Assembly (NCBI GenBank): GCA_022495005.1
Contig: JAGYXB010002034.1
Span: 434,001-498,000 of the forward strand
DNA from: Rhyacophila brunnea
Taxonomy: Eukaryota > Arthropoda > Insecta > Trichoptera > Rhyacophilidae
Reading direction: 5' to 3'
DNA: 64,000 nt
Shown: in pieces, positions 46,444 through 57,102 of the stretch
Layout of the letters: the number at the start of each line of letters is the position of its first letter
Numbering within the stretch: position 1 is the first letter of the stretch
Program-made: the position numbers and the translations under genes
The notes under the pieces: generated by a model
What the model was told of the DNA's origin: nothing
The model's database searches: none
The model's input: the letters and a program-made list of their open reading frames with translations, nothing else

Positions 46444-47133
46444 CAGTGGCGAGGGGTGGGGATAGGCTGTTAAGATTTGACAAAGATTTGATATAAATAG
46501 TGCACACTAAACTTTGTCAGCATTCTTGCACTTTGTGGCACTGCCTCAAGGGTTCCGTCGTCGTGATTGGCCCTCCCTCAACCTGCAGCGGTGCTACAAA
46601 AGCGATCTACGCGCTGCAGGTCTGGTGTGGTGGGAGGCGCAAGAATTGGCGATGGATAGAGGGAAGTAGCGCGAACTTGTGCTTGCCATATGCCCCAATG
46701 CTGGGTCGTGGCAGGGTGAAAGAAGAAAGAAGAAGAAACTTTGTCAGTCATCCTTATTTGTTTTCATTAAACTAATAATACAATTTGCAACTGGTGCTGG
46801 TTAGTTTTTAAAATTCAATTAAACCCTGCCTAAACCAACCCATAATCGATAAAAAATATTCTTCTATCTATAAATATCTAAATTAATTATGTACCTTATG
46901 GTTTAATCATGGTATAATTTTAGATATTTTATAGATAAAGGAATATTTTTTACTTCCTTCTACTATGGCTTGGATTAGGCTGGTTTGATTGAATTTTAAA
47001 AACTAACTAATATTAGGTACTTCTCTACACAATGTAGTATTGGTTTAATGAAAACAAATACATTTGACTAATAAAGTTAAGTGTGCACTATTTATGTCAT
47101 ATCTTAACAGCCTATCTCCACCCTACATCACTG
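46444..47133. mobile_element. hAT-type MITE, family A copy 6, with retroposed insert
   Basis: The left end is CAGTGGCGAGGGGTGG and the right end CCACCCTACATCACTG. The flanks do not form a TSD. The element is diverged but follows copy 1 throughout, except for the insertion at 46521-46735. Confidence 0.8.
46509..46747 (+). mobile_element. Retroposed insert with 12-bp TSD and (GAA)n tail
   Basis: 215 bp (46521-46735) of GC-rich sequence ending GAAAGAAGAAAGAAGAAG. Perfect direct repeats AAACTTTGTCAG flank it (46509-46520, 46736-46747). The long TSD and simple-sequence tail indicate target-primed reverse transcription. The frame reads WRWIEGSSANLCLPYAPMLG. I do not recognise a family with certainty; it is a 3' end of a LINE or a SINE. 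Confidence 0.82.
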
Positions 47134-47662
47134 ATACGGTATGTAACAAAATTTAAGTCACCTTAAAAGACTGTACACACACAAGTTGACAACATCATAT
47201 AAAAGCAACTCGGTTCACCTCGCCAACTAAATCTCTAAAAAAAGGGTAGCAACGAACATTTTTTTTATCTATATGTGCACAGTTTTATAATGTTTATATC
47301 ATTCAATTATTATGTCAGTCGAAAAAGTAAACTAATTCATTCGTATGACCATGACCGAGCTTATAAATGTTTTATACAAAATATACCCACTCCATTTGTT
47401 ATCTTTAGGGTTACCGATAGGATTTTAACAAATTAAAATCTATAGTGGGACCTAGGTACGGAAAATCAAGGTCATACCATGTAGAAGTATTAAAAATATT
47501 TACTGTTCAGATATCTAAATATACCTTTAGTAGGTTATCTAATATTATATAAAAAGGTCTAAAATCCATAGATAGAATTCTTGTAATTACATCTAATGGT
47601 TTTTTTCCTTAATTTTTTTGCCACAATATCGATAATAATAGATATTATGTAATAACTATTTT
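47134..47662. other. No gene seen
   Basis: AT-rich; nothing recognised. Confidence 0.45.
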
Positions 47663-47835
47663 ATTTTTGTTTTTACGAAAAATGGATGTTAGCCACTTGC
47701 TCAACCTGTTAGGATTATACTCTGACTCCAAACACAAATTGAAAAAACAGTATGTGTATTTGCCAAACCCATGATTCGAACCTGGGACCCACTACATTAT
47801 AAGGCAACGCGTAAGCCGCTCGGCCACCGTAGGCG
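47663..47835 (-). mobile_element. tRNA-derived SINE, minus strand, 3'-truncated
   Basis: On minus: CTACGGTGGCCGAGCGGCTT (head with A box), B box GGTTCGAATCATGG, then TTTGGCAAATACACATA and GCTAACATCCATTTTTCG. The last third of the body is missing. Confidence 0.75.
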
Positions 47836-47947
47836 TTTGGAGGTTAGGTTATTATAAACTTATTATTTTCGCAATTTTGCCAACAAATTAATAACTAAAA
47901 AAATGTACATATCCAGTTTGTTACACTGCATCAGTGTGTCTATTTTA

Positions 47948-48249
47948 TACACAAGGCGGCCATCGACGGCTATCGACGGTAATGTATCATATTTATGTAT
48001 TGAGTAAGTTAATTGTTAACCGTCTAAACTGTCAAAAAGTGCTATATTTTAACAGCCCTAATTTTGGCTGTGTTAACTTTTAGAGCGAGATCTTGTGAGG
48101 GGCTGTTAAAACTTAGCACTTTTTGGCAGCTTAGACGGTTAACTTATTGTAACAATTAACAACCTCAACACATAAATATAATAAACTACCGTCGATAGCC
48201 GTCGATAGCCGTCGATAGCCGTCGATAGCCGTCGATACCGCTTTGTGTA
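47948..48249. mobile_element. Foldback element flanked by TA, one arm carrying a minisatellite
   Basis: The element 47950-48247 starts CACAAGGCGG and ends CCGCTTTGTG, with TA on both sides. The arms pair over some 110 bp (TTAACCGTCTAA, AAAAAGTGCTA, TTTTAACAGCCCC). A TA duplication fits Tc1/mariner-type MITEs. The right arm has 4.9 copies of a 10-bp unit, the left only about one and a half. Confidence 0.78.
48189..48238. repeat. 10-bp minisatellite CCGTCGATAG x 4.9
   Basis: Perfect tandem units of period 10 inside the right arm of the foldback element. The left-arm equivalent (47961-47980) reads CATCGACGGCTATCGACGGT, fewer than two units. Confidence 0.9.
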
Positions 48250-50011
48250 TGGAAAGCACACAGGTCCTATAATAGCTAGAACGCCTCCAAATTATAGAAG
48301 CCGTACGGTTCAACTAAAAATAGCAATCGATAATACAAAAAAAACTATAAGTATAATAAATAATATTACGATACTAAATAATCAAACAAAGAATGATTGT
48401 TTGAAGAATGTAATAAAATAAATAATATTGATTAAATTTTATTCGTTTGTTTTTTTCGACATATTTTATATTCTTAATTGCATCATCGAAAAATTCTAAT
48501 TTAAATCAAATTGCTTATTCAGAAATATTTTAAGTTTGTCGCTAAGCTATAAATTATTTCGAAGGAAATATTTTTTACTGGACAGTGATTTTTCTATTAG
48601 ACAGTTTACACACGCCACTTGCAGTGTACTGCACATTGGACAAGTTTGCGGAAAATCCTGAAGTATACATAATAGGTACCAATAGCTTTTAAAAAGTGTC
48701 ATTTTATAATATGAATTTAACATTATCTGCAACGTTTTCCTGCCGGGTTTTTGTAGAAAGTTTATTTCAGGTTTACGTTCAATTTTCGACTACCCAAAGA
48801 CTTGAAATTCGGTACCTGCATAGATGTTAATGCCGTCACGGTGGGGTCTCCGTACAATTTTGTTTACAAAAACTTTCGTACGGAGGGTCAAAACGCCGAA
48901 GGTGGCCAAGGGACAGAGGCCTACTATTTTTCTATACATTTAATAACATACTACCAACAGAAAAAATAAGGTTCCTAATTTAAATTATGTTCGGTTATGT
49001 TACTAAATATTCCGAAAACGTTATTTTTGTAAATTAATAAAGTAGGTACAAGTATTAAATGAAGTAATAAAAAAGTACATAAATATAAGCGCTAACCTAT
49101 GTTACTTTTTTTAGTCCGTACTAAATGGTTATTAATCGTTTGTCATGATGACAGAATAATTTAATTAAGTACTTTCGAGAATGATGTGTTGTTCCTTTCG
49201 TATGCATTCGAATAACAACGTTACATCCATAAAATGTATGAGATTATTGTGCCGGTATCCTAACTCAGAAATGTATGAAAACATGCAACGCCGCACTACG
49301 GTGAAATAAAAAAGGTTCAGAAACATTTATACAAAAAAAAAAACATCGAAAGTTTACCCGGACGAATTTGTATGTTGTGCATTTTTTCTTTACACATCGT
49401 GTATCGGTGTCCAACACCCATCTTCGACCAACCTCATAACAGTAAAATGTAAATTACAAATACTTATAATTGCGTGAAAATCATTGTGTAAACTGTAAAG
49501 GATATATCTTTTTAGATAAGTCGATATCCAAAATCTCATAGTATAGTAAGTATGTGGCTACGTTGTCGCTATCGAGTAATGTCATTTGTATGCATGTATG
49601 TGTTATCTTATCGAAGTCACGACCCTAGGATAGCCTTAATAAAGAAATACATTGATAGGATACATTGACTAATACACTATTTTTATCTGATACATATCTT
49701 AAAATTTCTATTAAGTAATTGATGATTAGTATGTAGATCGTATCTTTGGATCTTTGGACTGATTTTTAAAGCTTTGACGAAAATTAATAAAATCATTTAC
49801 TTAACTAACTGGTATCCCTACTTTCATTGTACCTAATATAATACATCAACAATATTAAAAAAAAAAGGAATTATGCACACTAATGTTGAAATTTAATTAA
49901 TTCAAGATAGGTATGTTAATATTATTATATTTAACCGAAAATCATTATAATATAACGTTTAGCTGGTGCTTTAGATATCTTGCAAATACTGCCAGTAGTA
50001 GTAATTAAAGG
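48250..50011. other. No gene seen
   Basis: AT-rich. A short hairpin with CTCCGTAC and GTACGGAG ends (48847-48886) is the only structure noted. Confidence 0.45.
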
Positions 50012-50406
50012 GTCGTTGGCATGGCCCCCACATCCTGAAGCGGGCCCTCAGGCCAAGATGTTTGGCGGGCCCCCTACCTATCGCTAAGGGTAAAGGCAGT
50101 GTGACGCGCTGAAGTAGCGTTTTACAAATGGTGTACGTGGTAAAATTAAGGTGTATTTTTAGCAATTTTCTGTATTTTTAATGGGTACATCAATTAAAAT
50201 AAAGTTAAAATTGCATCGTACAACCAAATATTTTAATTATCAATATCATTGTAGCAAAATAGCGTCTTTTTTACTATTAGAGCAAATTAGTGATCTATGT
50301 TTATCTCACTTATCTGGTCGACTCGTCACGGCGGGACCTTCCTGAGCCAGGGCCCCCAGGCTAGACCCCTGTCAGCCCCTCCCCTTGTGGGGGCCATGGT
50401 CGTAGG
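50012..50406. mobile_element. MITE family C copy 3 with 8-bp TSD
   Basis: The element 50020-50398 is in reverse orientation to copies 1 and 2: it starts CATGGCCCCCACATCCTG and ends TTGTGGGGGCCATG. Flanks GTCGTTGG (50012-50019) and GTCGTAGG (50399-50406) match at 7 of 8. Confidence 0.9.
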
Positions 50407-50715
50407 TATGGCCCCCACATCCTGAAGCGGGACCCCAGGCCAGAATCTTTGGCAGAATGTTAAAGGCAAAATTAAGGTAGGTAATCAGTGTATTTGTAGC
50501 GATTTTTTATTAGGTATTTAAGACCCCTACTTGAATTATGGAATTGTCAACTATCAACACAATAATCAAAAATTTCATGGCACAATCACATATTATTATG
50601 TATTATAATAATATTTGTGATGTGTGATTAGTTCACTTATCTGGCCGAATCACCACGCCGGGCCCCCAGGTTAGAGCCATGTCAGCCCCCCCTTTGTGGG
50701 GGCCATGGTCGTAGG
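50399..50715. mobile_element. MITE family C copy 4, adjacent and sharing the target octamer
   Basis: The element 50407-50707 (301 bp, internally shortened) starts TATGGCCCCCACATCCTG and ends TTTGTGGGGGCCATG. Perfect flanks GTCGTAGG (50399-50406, 50708-50715). The left octamer is also the right octamer of copy 3. Confidence 0.9.
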
Positions 50716-50912
50716 TATATTTTACATGTAAAGTACACGTAAAGTGGTACCTAAGCGGCATAAAATTACGATAGAGCCACCCTAAAACCAGCTAAATCGA
50801 CGAATCTATCCAGTTCGTTGGAACTACGTGCATGTTTAGTATAAGGAATGGGGATGTGGAGGCCTTCATTCAACAACGGGTTGACCCCACGGTTTAAAAA
50901 TATCGCATATCT

Positions 50913-51125
50913 ACCGCCCACGATAGCCGAGCGTGGAACGAGCGACTTATAAAAGGCCTGACTTGGCTAAAAAAATCACATGTTGTTTTTCAGTGTGTGC
51001 TTGGACCTAATTCGTTGAGCAAAAGGTTGACAAACATTTCTCGTAAAAACAAAAATCTATTAATAAAACCTCCACTCTACGAGGCCCATATTATGATTTT
51101 CTTAGAATAGGACTTGGGGTAAAAA
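50913..51125 (+). mobile_element. tRNA-derived SINE, plus strand
   Basis: Head CCCACGATAGCCGAGCGTGG with the A box; the B box has been lost. The body has GTGCTTGGACCTAATTCGTT, CATTTCTCGTAAAAAC and CCACTCTACGAGGCCCATAT. Confidence 0.75.
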
Positions 51126-51437
51126 TAGGTATATTTATTTAGCACATTTGATATATTATATAGTAAGTAGATATTTCCTAGATACTTTTTTATAACACCG
51201 ATTTCATTCGATTACTAATAGGTATATTATATTTTTTTCTTTACATGCTGTGTACGTCAAGACATTGTAATTTGTAATGTTAACTCTTGTTAATAAATAC
51301 GTTAATTAATTAATTGAAATGGAATTAATTGTCTGATGATGATGATAATAATGACATTTCAGATACGCAAATTATTATTATCTAATGTTATTATAAAAAA
51401 AACGCTAAAAATAAACTAATTATTTTGGTAATATTTA
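51126..51437. other. No gene seen; possible 3' UTR of the exon at 51438
   Basis: AT-rich. On minus, AATAAA (51438-51433) overlaps the stop of the neighbouring candidate exon. Confidence 0.35.
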
Positions 51438-51658
51438 TTAATTTCTTGCATAAATCTCGTGGAACTCTTTGAACGTAAGCGCCGCTAGAAGGAGACAAAA
51501 CATCGCGATTATGTAGTAAGTAAAGAAGTGTACGAAACTGTTGTTTGGTTTTTTCGAGGGGTCATTGACCGACCGAGCGGGCACGGCTAAAAATTTTATC
51601 ACAAATCGCCTAAAATTATCTTCGTTCTTTTTTCGAACATTTTTCGCTACGCGCACGG
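51438..51658 (-). CDS. Candidate terminal exon: basic segment plus C-terminal membrane helix
   Basis: On minus, a strong acceptor (GGTTTTTTTAG) ends at 51659. The exon then reads 72 codons after a split codon to a TAA at 51440-51438. The peptide starts VRVAKNVRKKNEDNFRRFVI (1-20, very basic). It then has a Pro/Ser/Asn linker (about 25-40), a hydrophobic stretch FTYYIIAMFCLLLAALTF (45-62, one membrane helix) and a charged tail KEFHEIYARN. The pattern suggests a tail-anchored or single-pass membrane protein. AATAAA overlaps the stop, so the 3' UTR could be very short. Codons are more balanced than in nearby chance frames. I do not recognise the family. The minus-strand exon candidate at 59230-59418 could belong to the same gene (intron about 7.6 kb) but nothing proves it. 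Confidence 0.45.
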
Positions 51659-51959
51659 CTAAAAAAACCAAAGGTAAATAAAAATAATGATTTATTATTT
51701 ATTTTTATTGTTATTATCAAAATGATTAATAATTTCTTTACGTCTCGCGGTAGTGGTATTTAGTATGTTTAGGCACGTGAATTAATTAATCATAGGTCAT
51801 AAACCACTTTTTTCGATGAAGAGACTCTCGCTGGTAAATTTATTCATCCAGTGGAACCCAAAAGGTAGAAAACGTCCTTTAGGTAGGTATACTTAGATGC
51901 AATAATTATTGTTTGTGGTAAGTACCTACATGGCCAAGAGGAATGAAATAATCAACTTA

Positions 51960-52325
51960 GACAGGCTTTCATGAAGCAGTGGATTAATCCATACTAAGGC
52001 TTCTGAAATGTGGCTGTATGTACGATGAATATGTGAGAAGGTTTTAAGACAAGACCCTGGATGAAGAGAAACGCAGATTATACGACATATTTTCCGCAAT
52101 GAGAAATACGATTCTTTCTAACTCATTATGCTGGGAAAGTTAGAGGGCAGCAGAGGTCTAAGAATAAAAAGATTCTCCTGGATAAGCAAACTTCGGACGA
52201 GGTCAATGTCAAAGACTGCAAAGCGTTGTTGGTCAAATAATACTGGCCCAGGTTAGGAGATGTACCTACTTCAATTTGGTCGCCAACCATCGATTGGAGA
52301 CAAGACCAAAAGAAGGACATTTTGA
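51960..52325 (+). pseudogene. Decayed LINE C-terminal coding fragment
   Basis: Pieces in shifting plus frames keep the order of an insect non-LTR retrotransposon C terminus. An EMWLY-type piece (about 52001) is followed by RNEKYDSF (about 52100), LIMLGKLEGSRG (about 52121-52156) and KRFSWISKLR (about 52168-52197). LRNEKY..L(Q)LI..GKIEGKR...R..SWL.NLR is a familiar ending in such elements. Several stops and frameshifts are present and no simple-sequence tail is clear, so it is an old dead fragment. Confidence 0.65.
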
Positions 52326-52335
52326 AACAATATTA

Positions 52336-52450
52336 TTAACTCATTCACTGCGGACCTGTTAATTACTAATTAATTACTACATTTAAATAACATGCTAATT
52401 ATATCTAATGGGCAACGCAATAGTTGCGTTGGACGCACGTAATGAGTTAA
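52336..52450. mobile_element. Small MITE flanked by TTAA
   Basis: The element 52340-52446 (107 bp) has ends CTCATTCACTGCGG and CGCACGTAATGAG, flanked by TTAA on both sides. TTAA plus a short TIR fits a piggyBac-type MITE. The interior (TAATTACTAATTAATTAC, AATTATATCTAATGG) is shared with 12318-12410. Confidence 0.65.
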
Positions 52451-52734
52451 TCACCATTCTTTGTGGAGGTATAGGTATTGGTAGGTATATTAACAGTTTT
52501 TTAGTGGTTAGACTGGGAAGAGATTGATTCTCTGATACTTAATGATATGAGAAGGGATTAAATAATATGTCTACCTACGGTTACGGTGTGAGTGCGGATA
52601 AATCCCAACCACTAAGCATATAGTTTGAGATCTTAATTTTCATTGCCTTCTCTGGGAAACTTTTAAAGTACGCTGATTTTGATTATTAGCGATAGTGCCC
52701 ATAGAACGCGTCGAGCGGGCGAAGTCGTCGTATG

Positions 52735-53225
52735 AAGCGTTTATTCATAACCATAATCACACGTCTCATGCCGCGCATTACCCTTCACCTATGTAATAAG
52801 CGGCCCAAGCAGCACAAAATAATTATTGTTACAGCGTCTCTCATAACAAAGCAATAAAAATATTATATTATTTCGGGGCTTGTAATTAGTATTTACGACG
52901 ACATTATTCAACCAGCGAAATATATGACACGGAATAAAATTAAACAAAGAGATCTCTGTTATTAAATAATTGCTTCTCGCCCGTCGATCGACGACGCCTC
53001 GAGCAGCGTGATTTTGGTAGCCGTGTTCAATGAATGGACTTCTTTGTATTTTCATTAAATCGTATCGCCGAGAAGCGAAAAACGGTGACTCATGCGGCAG
53101 GCGGGGCACAAGGCATCGTCAAGTCCAGTGTGCGCTGGCGTATTTGATTACGTTGTATTTTCGATGATTTACGCGCCACTTATAGAAATTTTGCGCGAGC
53201 GCCGCACTCGCTGCGTCAATGGGCT
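52735..53225 (-). mobile_element. hAT-like element E copy 2, inverted and lacking ends
   Basis: Read on minus, it follows 28556-29000 closely (ATCGAAAATACAACGTAATC, CCAGCGCACACTGG, CCATTCATTGAACACGGC, GTCGTCGA, GGGCGAGAAGC). The CAGTGGCGC terminal repeat is missing on one side, and the right portion of copy 1 (29001-29390) is not found. Frames 52789-53109 (this copy) and 28690-28902 (copy 1) read through the same peptide with substitutions but no indels. Confidence 0.75.
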
Positions 53226-54238
53226 TTGCCTAAGGCTCTAGAGCTGCCTCTCACGTGAGGACCATTTCTCACATGGTGAATTTGCAATGGTTCCTGCAGT
53301 TGTATTCATGTGTACATATTTCAACAATTTCACCATAAAGACGTGCTTCCGAATGGCCGACTAATACCTATAATCAAATCAGAACATTCACAGTAAAAAT
53401 GCTGATTATATCGACAAGCTGTAACCTGACCAATTGTTAGTTATTTAAATTAGAGACGACGACAAAATATTTTTTTTTTCTTAAAAAGCTTACACAATAA
53501 ATAATAAAAATATAATATAAACCGTGTCGAGAAATACCTTAATTTAGAACAGTTTTGTATACAAATCAGTAGGTATAACGTCGTCAGCATGAAGAAATGT
53601 CGCAATTGTCGCTTACCTGGAATGAAAGAAAAAAACAAAATTAGTTGACGGTATCATACAATAATGTTGTTATAGAGATAAACAAAATGTTAGTATGAAC
53701 GGGTCATTTTGTAGATTGTTACTGCACATATTATTATATAAGCCTGGTCGCACATTGAAAAACGTCTCGACTGGTATATTATGGTCATCTATCAAAATCG
53801 GGTACAATGTTGCAACTGTTACTGTCTTCCGTGCCCACAAGCGAGAACATGCCAGGACAGTGACGTCACGAAGCTAGCTGAAACGAATGAAAAGCAGCTT
53901 CCGCACATGATTTTAAAAAAATCCGTTAATCTAAATTATTCAGCTCCGATTAAAACCAAAATTCCATTTAACGAGCTTCCGTTAAGAGCATACTTCAGTG
54001 AAACGGCAAATAATTTTCAGCATTAGGTGGGACGTAATTTCGTAAGCGTTGCCAATCGGAGAGCCACAGTCGACCTCTGAGCACGCCAATTTGTTTTGTG
54101 ATGGCGTCGGAAGAATTAATTCTAAATTCATGTAAATATGACTAAAGAACGTTACGTATTTACTCGCAAAACAAAACATTTCAATGAATATATTACTATT
54201 ATTACTTAAATAACAATAAACATAACATTAAATGGACG
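53226..54238. other. No firm gene; open frame at 53781-54026 (+)
   Basis: The plus frame 53781-54026 (81 codons) has a Cys-rich start and an otherwise mixed composition ending LRAYFSETANNFQH. No family is recognised, and frames in other phases are also open. It may be an exon or retroelement sequence. Confidence 0.3.
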
Positions 54239-54355
54239 CACGTAGAATTTTTATGACAAAATATGTTTTGTTCGTCACGCGTCGTTTGCACAATCTGCGC
54301 ATCGCGTAGTCACGATTGTTTCAGACCATGCCTCAGCTGAAGTATAGCCTTAAGC
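54239..54355 (+). repeat. Dispersed repeat G copy 1
   Basis: Shares with 55258-55372 the words TTTTTATGACAAA, TTTGCACAATC, GCGCATCGC, CACGAT/CGCGAT, AGACCATGCCTCA and CTGAAGT...TAGCCTTAA. Confidence 0.75.
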
Positions 54356-55234
54356 AAAACTGCTATAACAGATAGAACAACACGAATTTTTGTTTTTCAA
54401 AATTTGATAATTGTAAATTGTAAATTAATATACTACCTACTGGAATATATTGCTTGTGTTATAAGTAGATATTATTATGGTTTGTTAGATAAATAAAATT
54501 TCTTTTAGGTTTGTATTATTAATTCATGGCATTTTTTATCTCAATGCGGCACTGGCAAAAAAAATCCGAATGTGCCTTTGAAACCTGCTTCCAATTAATC
54601 TGCAATCTGAAATGACGTGCAGCTAATTTAATCATTAGCCTTAGTACCCCTTGCTAATCTTCACTCTCATTTATTCTTCAACATTATCTTTGGGTTGAAT
54701 GTACCCGGACGATTGGCCACTAAGACGATTCCATCTGTGGATGGATTCACGAGCTTATTAAAAAAAATATTAGGTACTGATTATACCTATGTGTATTCAA
54801 GAAAATTGGAAATTACCCGAACAATGCAAAGCAATAATTTCATGTGACATTGTGTGGTCACACTTTTGTTAGGTAGGTACCTATCTAGTTATTTATTTAG
54901 TTAAGCTGGTGCTACAGACCATTATTTGTCCATGATTAACTGTACAGCCGTCTTCTAGGAATCTCTATCCCGAGCCTTCTCTCTCTCGAGTCAGTCACAC
55001 ACTCTCCCTTTACACACTTTATTTCACCATAAATAAGGTTTATAAATAATCGGATTGGAGAATTGTAAATACCTACGTAATTCGAGATTACAGCCAATTT
55101 ACATGGGTTGCACCAGTGAATTTTTATTCATTCTTGAATAATGCAAATAAAACGTGCAAAGAAGTAAATTCTTACTATGTTTGCTCTTAACTGAATTGAG
55201 CACAAATTGAAAAGCAACAAAATGCGTATTTTGT
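54356..55234. other. No gene seen
   Basis: AT-rich; nothing recognised. Confidence 0.45.
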
Positions 55235-55372
55235 CAGTCACGGGTTCGATACCGCATGTTGGATTTTTATGACAAATTATATTTCGTTCGGCACGCGTCA
55301 TTTGCACAATCCGCGCATCGCCTAGCCGCGATCTTTTTAGACCATGCCTCAACTGAAGTTTAGCCTTAAAAT
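55235..55372 (+). repeat. Dispersed repeat G copy 2, with tRNA B-box-like head
   Basis: ACGGGTTCGATACCGC (about 55239) fits a pol III B box; the shared G sequence follows. This suggests repeat G is the body of another tRNA-derived SINE. No A box or tail is clear. Confidence 0.6.
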
Positions 55373-55417
55373 TTAGAACTTATTGCAACAAATACAAACA
55401 TGTTATTGTAATTGTTA

Positions 55418-55849
55418 CAATACGTCATGGGCTCCACATCCTGAAGCGGGCCCCCCTACCTATCGCTAAAGAAAAAGGCAGTGTGACGTTCTACAGTAGT
55501 GTTTTCCAAATCGTGTACGCGGTAAAGTTAAAATGTATATATTTAGTGTTGTTTGTATATTTTAATAAATCTATTTGAATTATGCAGTTGTATATATATA
55601 CGCGATACACAATTAAAAATTGTATCGTAGAACCACGTAATTTTAAATAATAACATTATTATTAATAACGGCATTAAGAAAAGTAGCCCCGCAGGCGACA
55701 TTTTTTTTCCTATTAGAGAGAATTTTATTTGTCATTTGTGTTTGTATACTTATCTGGTCAACTCGCCACGCCGGGCCCTTCCTGAGCCCGGGCCCCCAGA
55801 CTAGAGCCCTGTCAGCCCCCCCCCCCTTTGTGGGGGCCATGCAATAAGT
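55418..55849. mobile_element. MITE family C copy 5 with 8-bp TSD
   Basis: The element 55426-55841 starts CATGGGCTCCACATCCTG and ends TTGTGGGGGCCATG, in reverse orientation to copies 1 and 2. Flanks CAATACGT and CAATAAGT match at 7 of 8. The internal TCGCCTGCGGGG block appears in complement. Confidence 0.9.
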
Positions 55850-57102
55850 GCTAATACTTTGATAAAAACCTACCCTAAGTTTGATAATATTTATCACTTT
55901 AGCTGTCAAGTATAGAATAGACCCACTGAAATGGTTATTTCTAATGCTGCATTTAAAACATTGAATAAATCCAATAATTAACGTATATGGGTAAATAAAC
56001 CATAGCATAATCATTATTATTGCAAATTATGTTATGAATACTTATGAAATCATTTTTGTTGTGATGAGTTAGTTAGTTAGTAGTTATTAATAAATAATTT
56101 AATTTAATTGTTAGTTATGATTTGATTAGCATTTGATTTGATTTTTACGGATGATTTCCTCTGAGTCGACGAACAGCCTTCACCTAATAACTTAAATCCG
56201 AAATAGGTACCAACCCAACACTAGTTGTCTCCCTCTCGCGCCAAATCGTCAGCCATTCGAAACCGTTGACAGCAGATACGACCACTGCACACATTTTATG
56301 CGACAGTGTTATATTATAATTTACGATTTATGGCTCCGAATAATGAATTCTCTTTTTTCTCGATTCACGAGGTTTAAGAAATCAAGAGTTAAGGAACGTT
56401 TAATTCTTGAGAATTCGATTTGGTTTATTGATTTATCAAGATTGATGTGGTGAAAGATTCATCATTATTTATTTATTGAAAACTCTCGATCACCACCTTG
56501 GAATCCTTGGTTACATATAAATTTTACGTAAAACATTTCACCGTAGCACAGTTCACCGTGAGCTTTCTTATCGGAAATAAATGACCGTATACTATACGGT
56601 CTCCAATTTAATTAGATTAATATTAATTCAATGTTCATAGCTGATTTTGACAAAGTTCACGAATTCAAGAATGAAAACCTAACCCAACCTAACCTAACAA
56701 ATAATCCAGTATACCGACTAGTTTCATAACTTATTTGCTGCTGGCTTCCTGTAAAGTGTAAGCCTACAAGAATCGTGTTTTATTTAGATATGAATTTTAT
56801 GTCAGTACTGTACGACCCAAAGAGGCTGCACGGTCTTTAATATACGGCCATATATTTCCGATACAACAATTCACGGTGAAGTGTGATACACATACGTGAA
56901 CGGCATACGTACAAGTTTCCGGACACGAGAATCCTTGTAGCTTAATAGTGTCATTACTTTTTCATTTTTAATGCTATACCTTCTTTGATTACAGTTGGCG
57001 TAGACATTGAACTATACAAACATAATTTATTATATATTACATTCTAAGCATTGAAAGATTTCAACATGAAGGTATATACCTAGTTAATGAATGTTAAACA
57101 TG
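55850..57102. other. No gene seen apart from a TTAGG-MITE fragment
   Basis: AT-rich; the only recognised item is at 56677-56735. Confidence 0.45.
56677..56735. mobile_element. Fragment of the telomere-motif MITE
   Basis: AACCTAACCCAACCTAACC, then TAACAAATAATCCAGTATAC, then CGACTAGTTTCATAAC, matches the centre and inner right arm of 45190-45413. The outer arm is missing. Confidence 0.7.

Noticed and set aside
55643..56014. 123-codon minus frame
   Set aside because: Half of it is MITE family C sequence; no domain.
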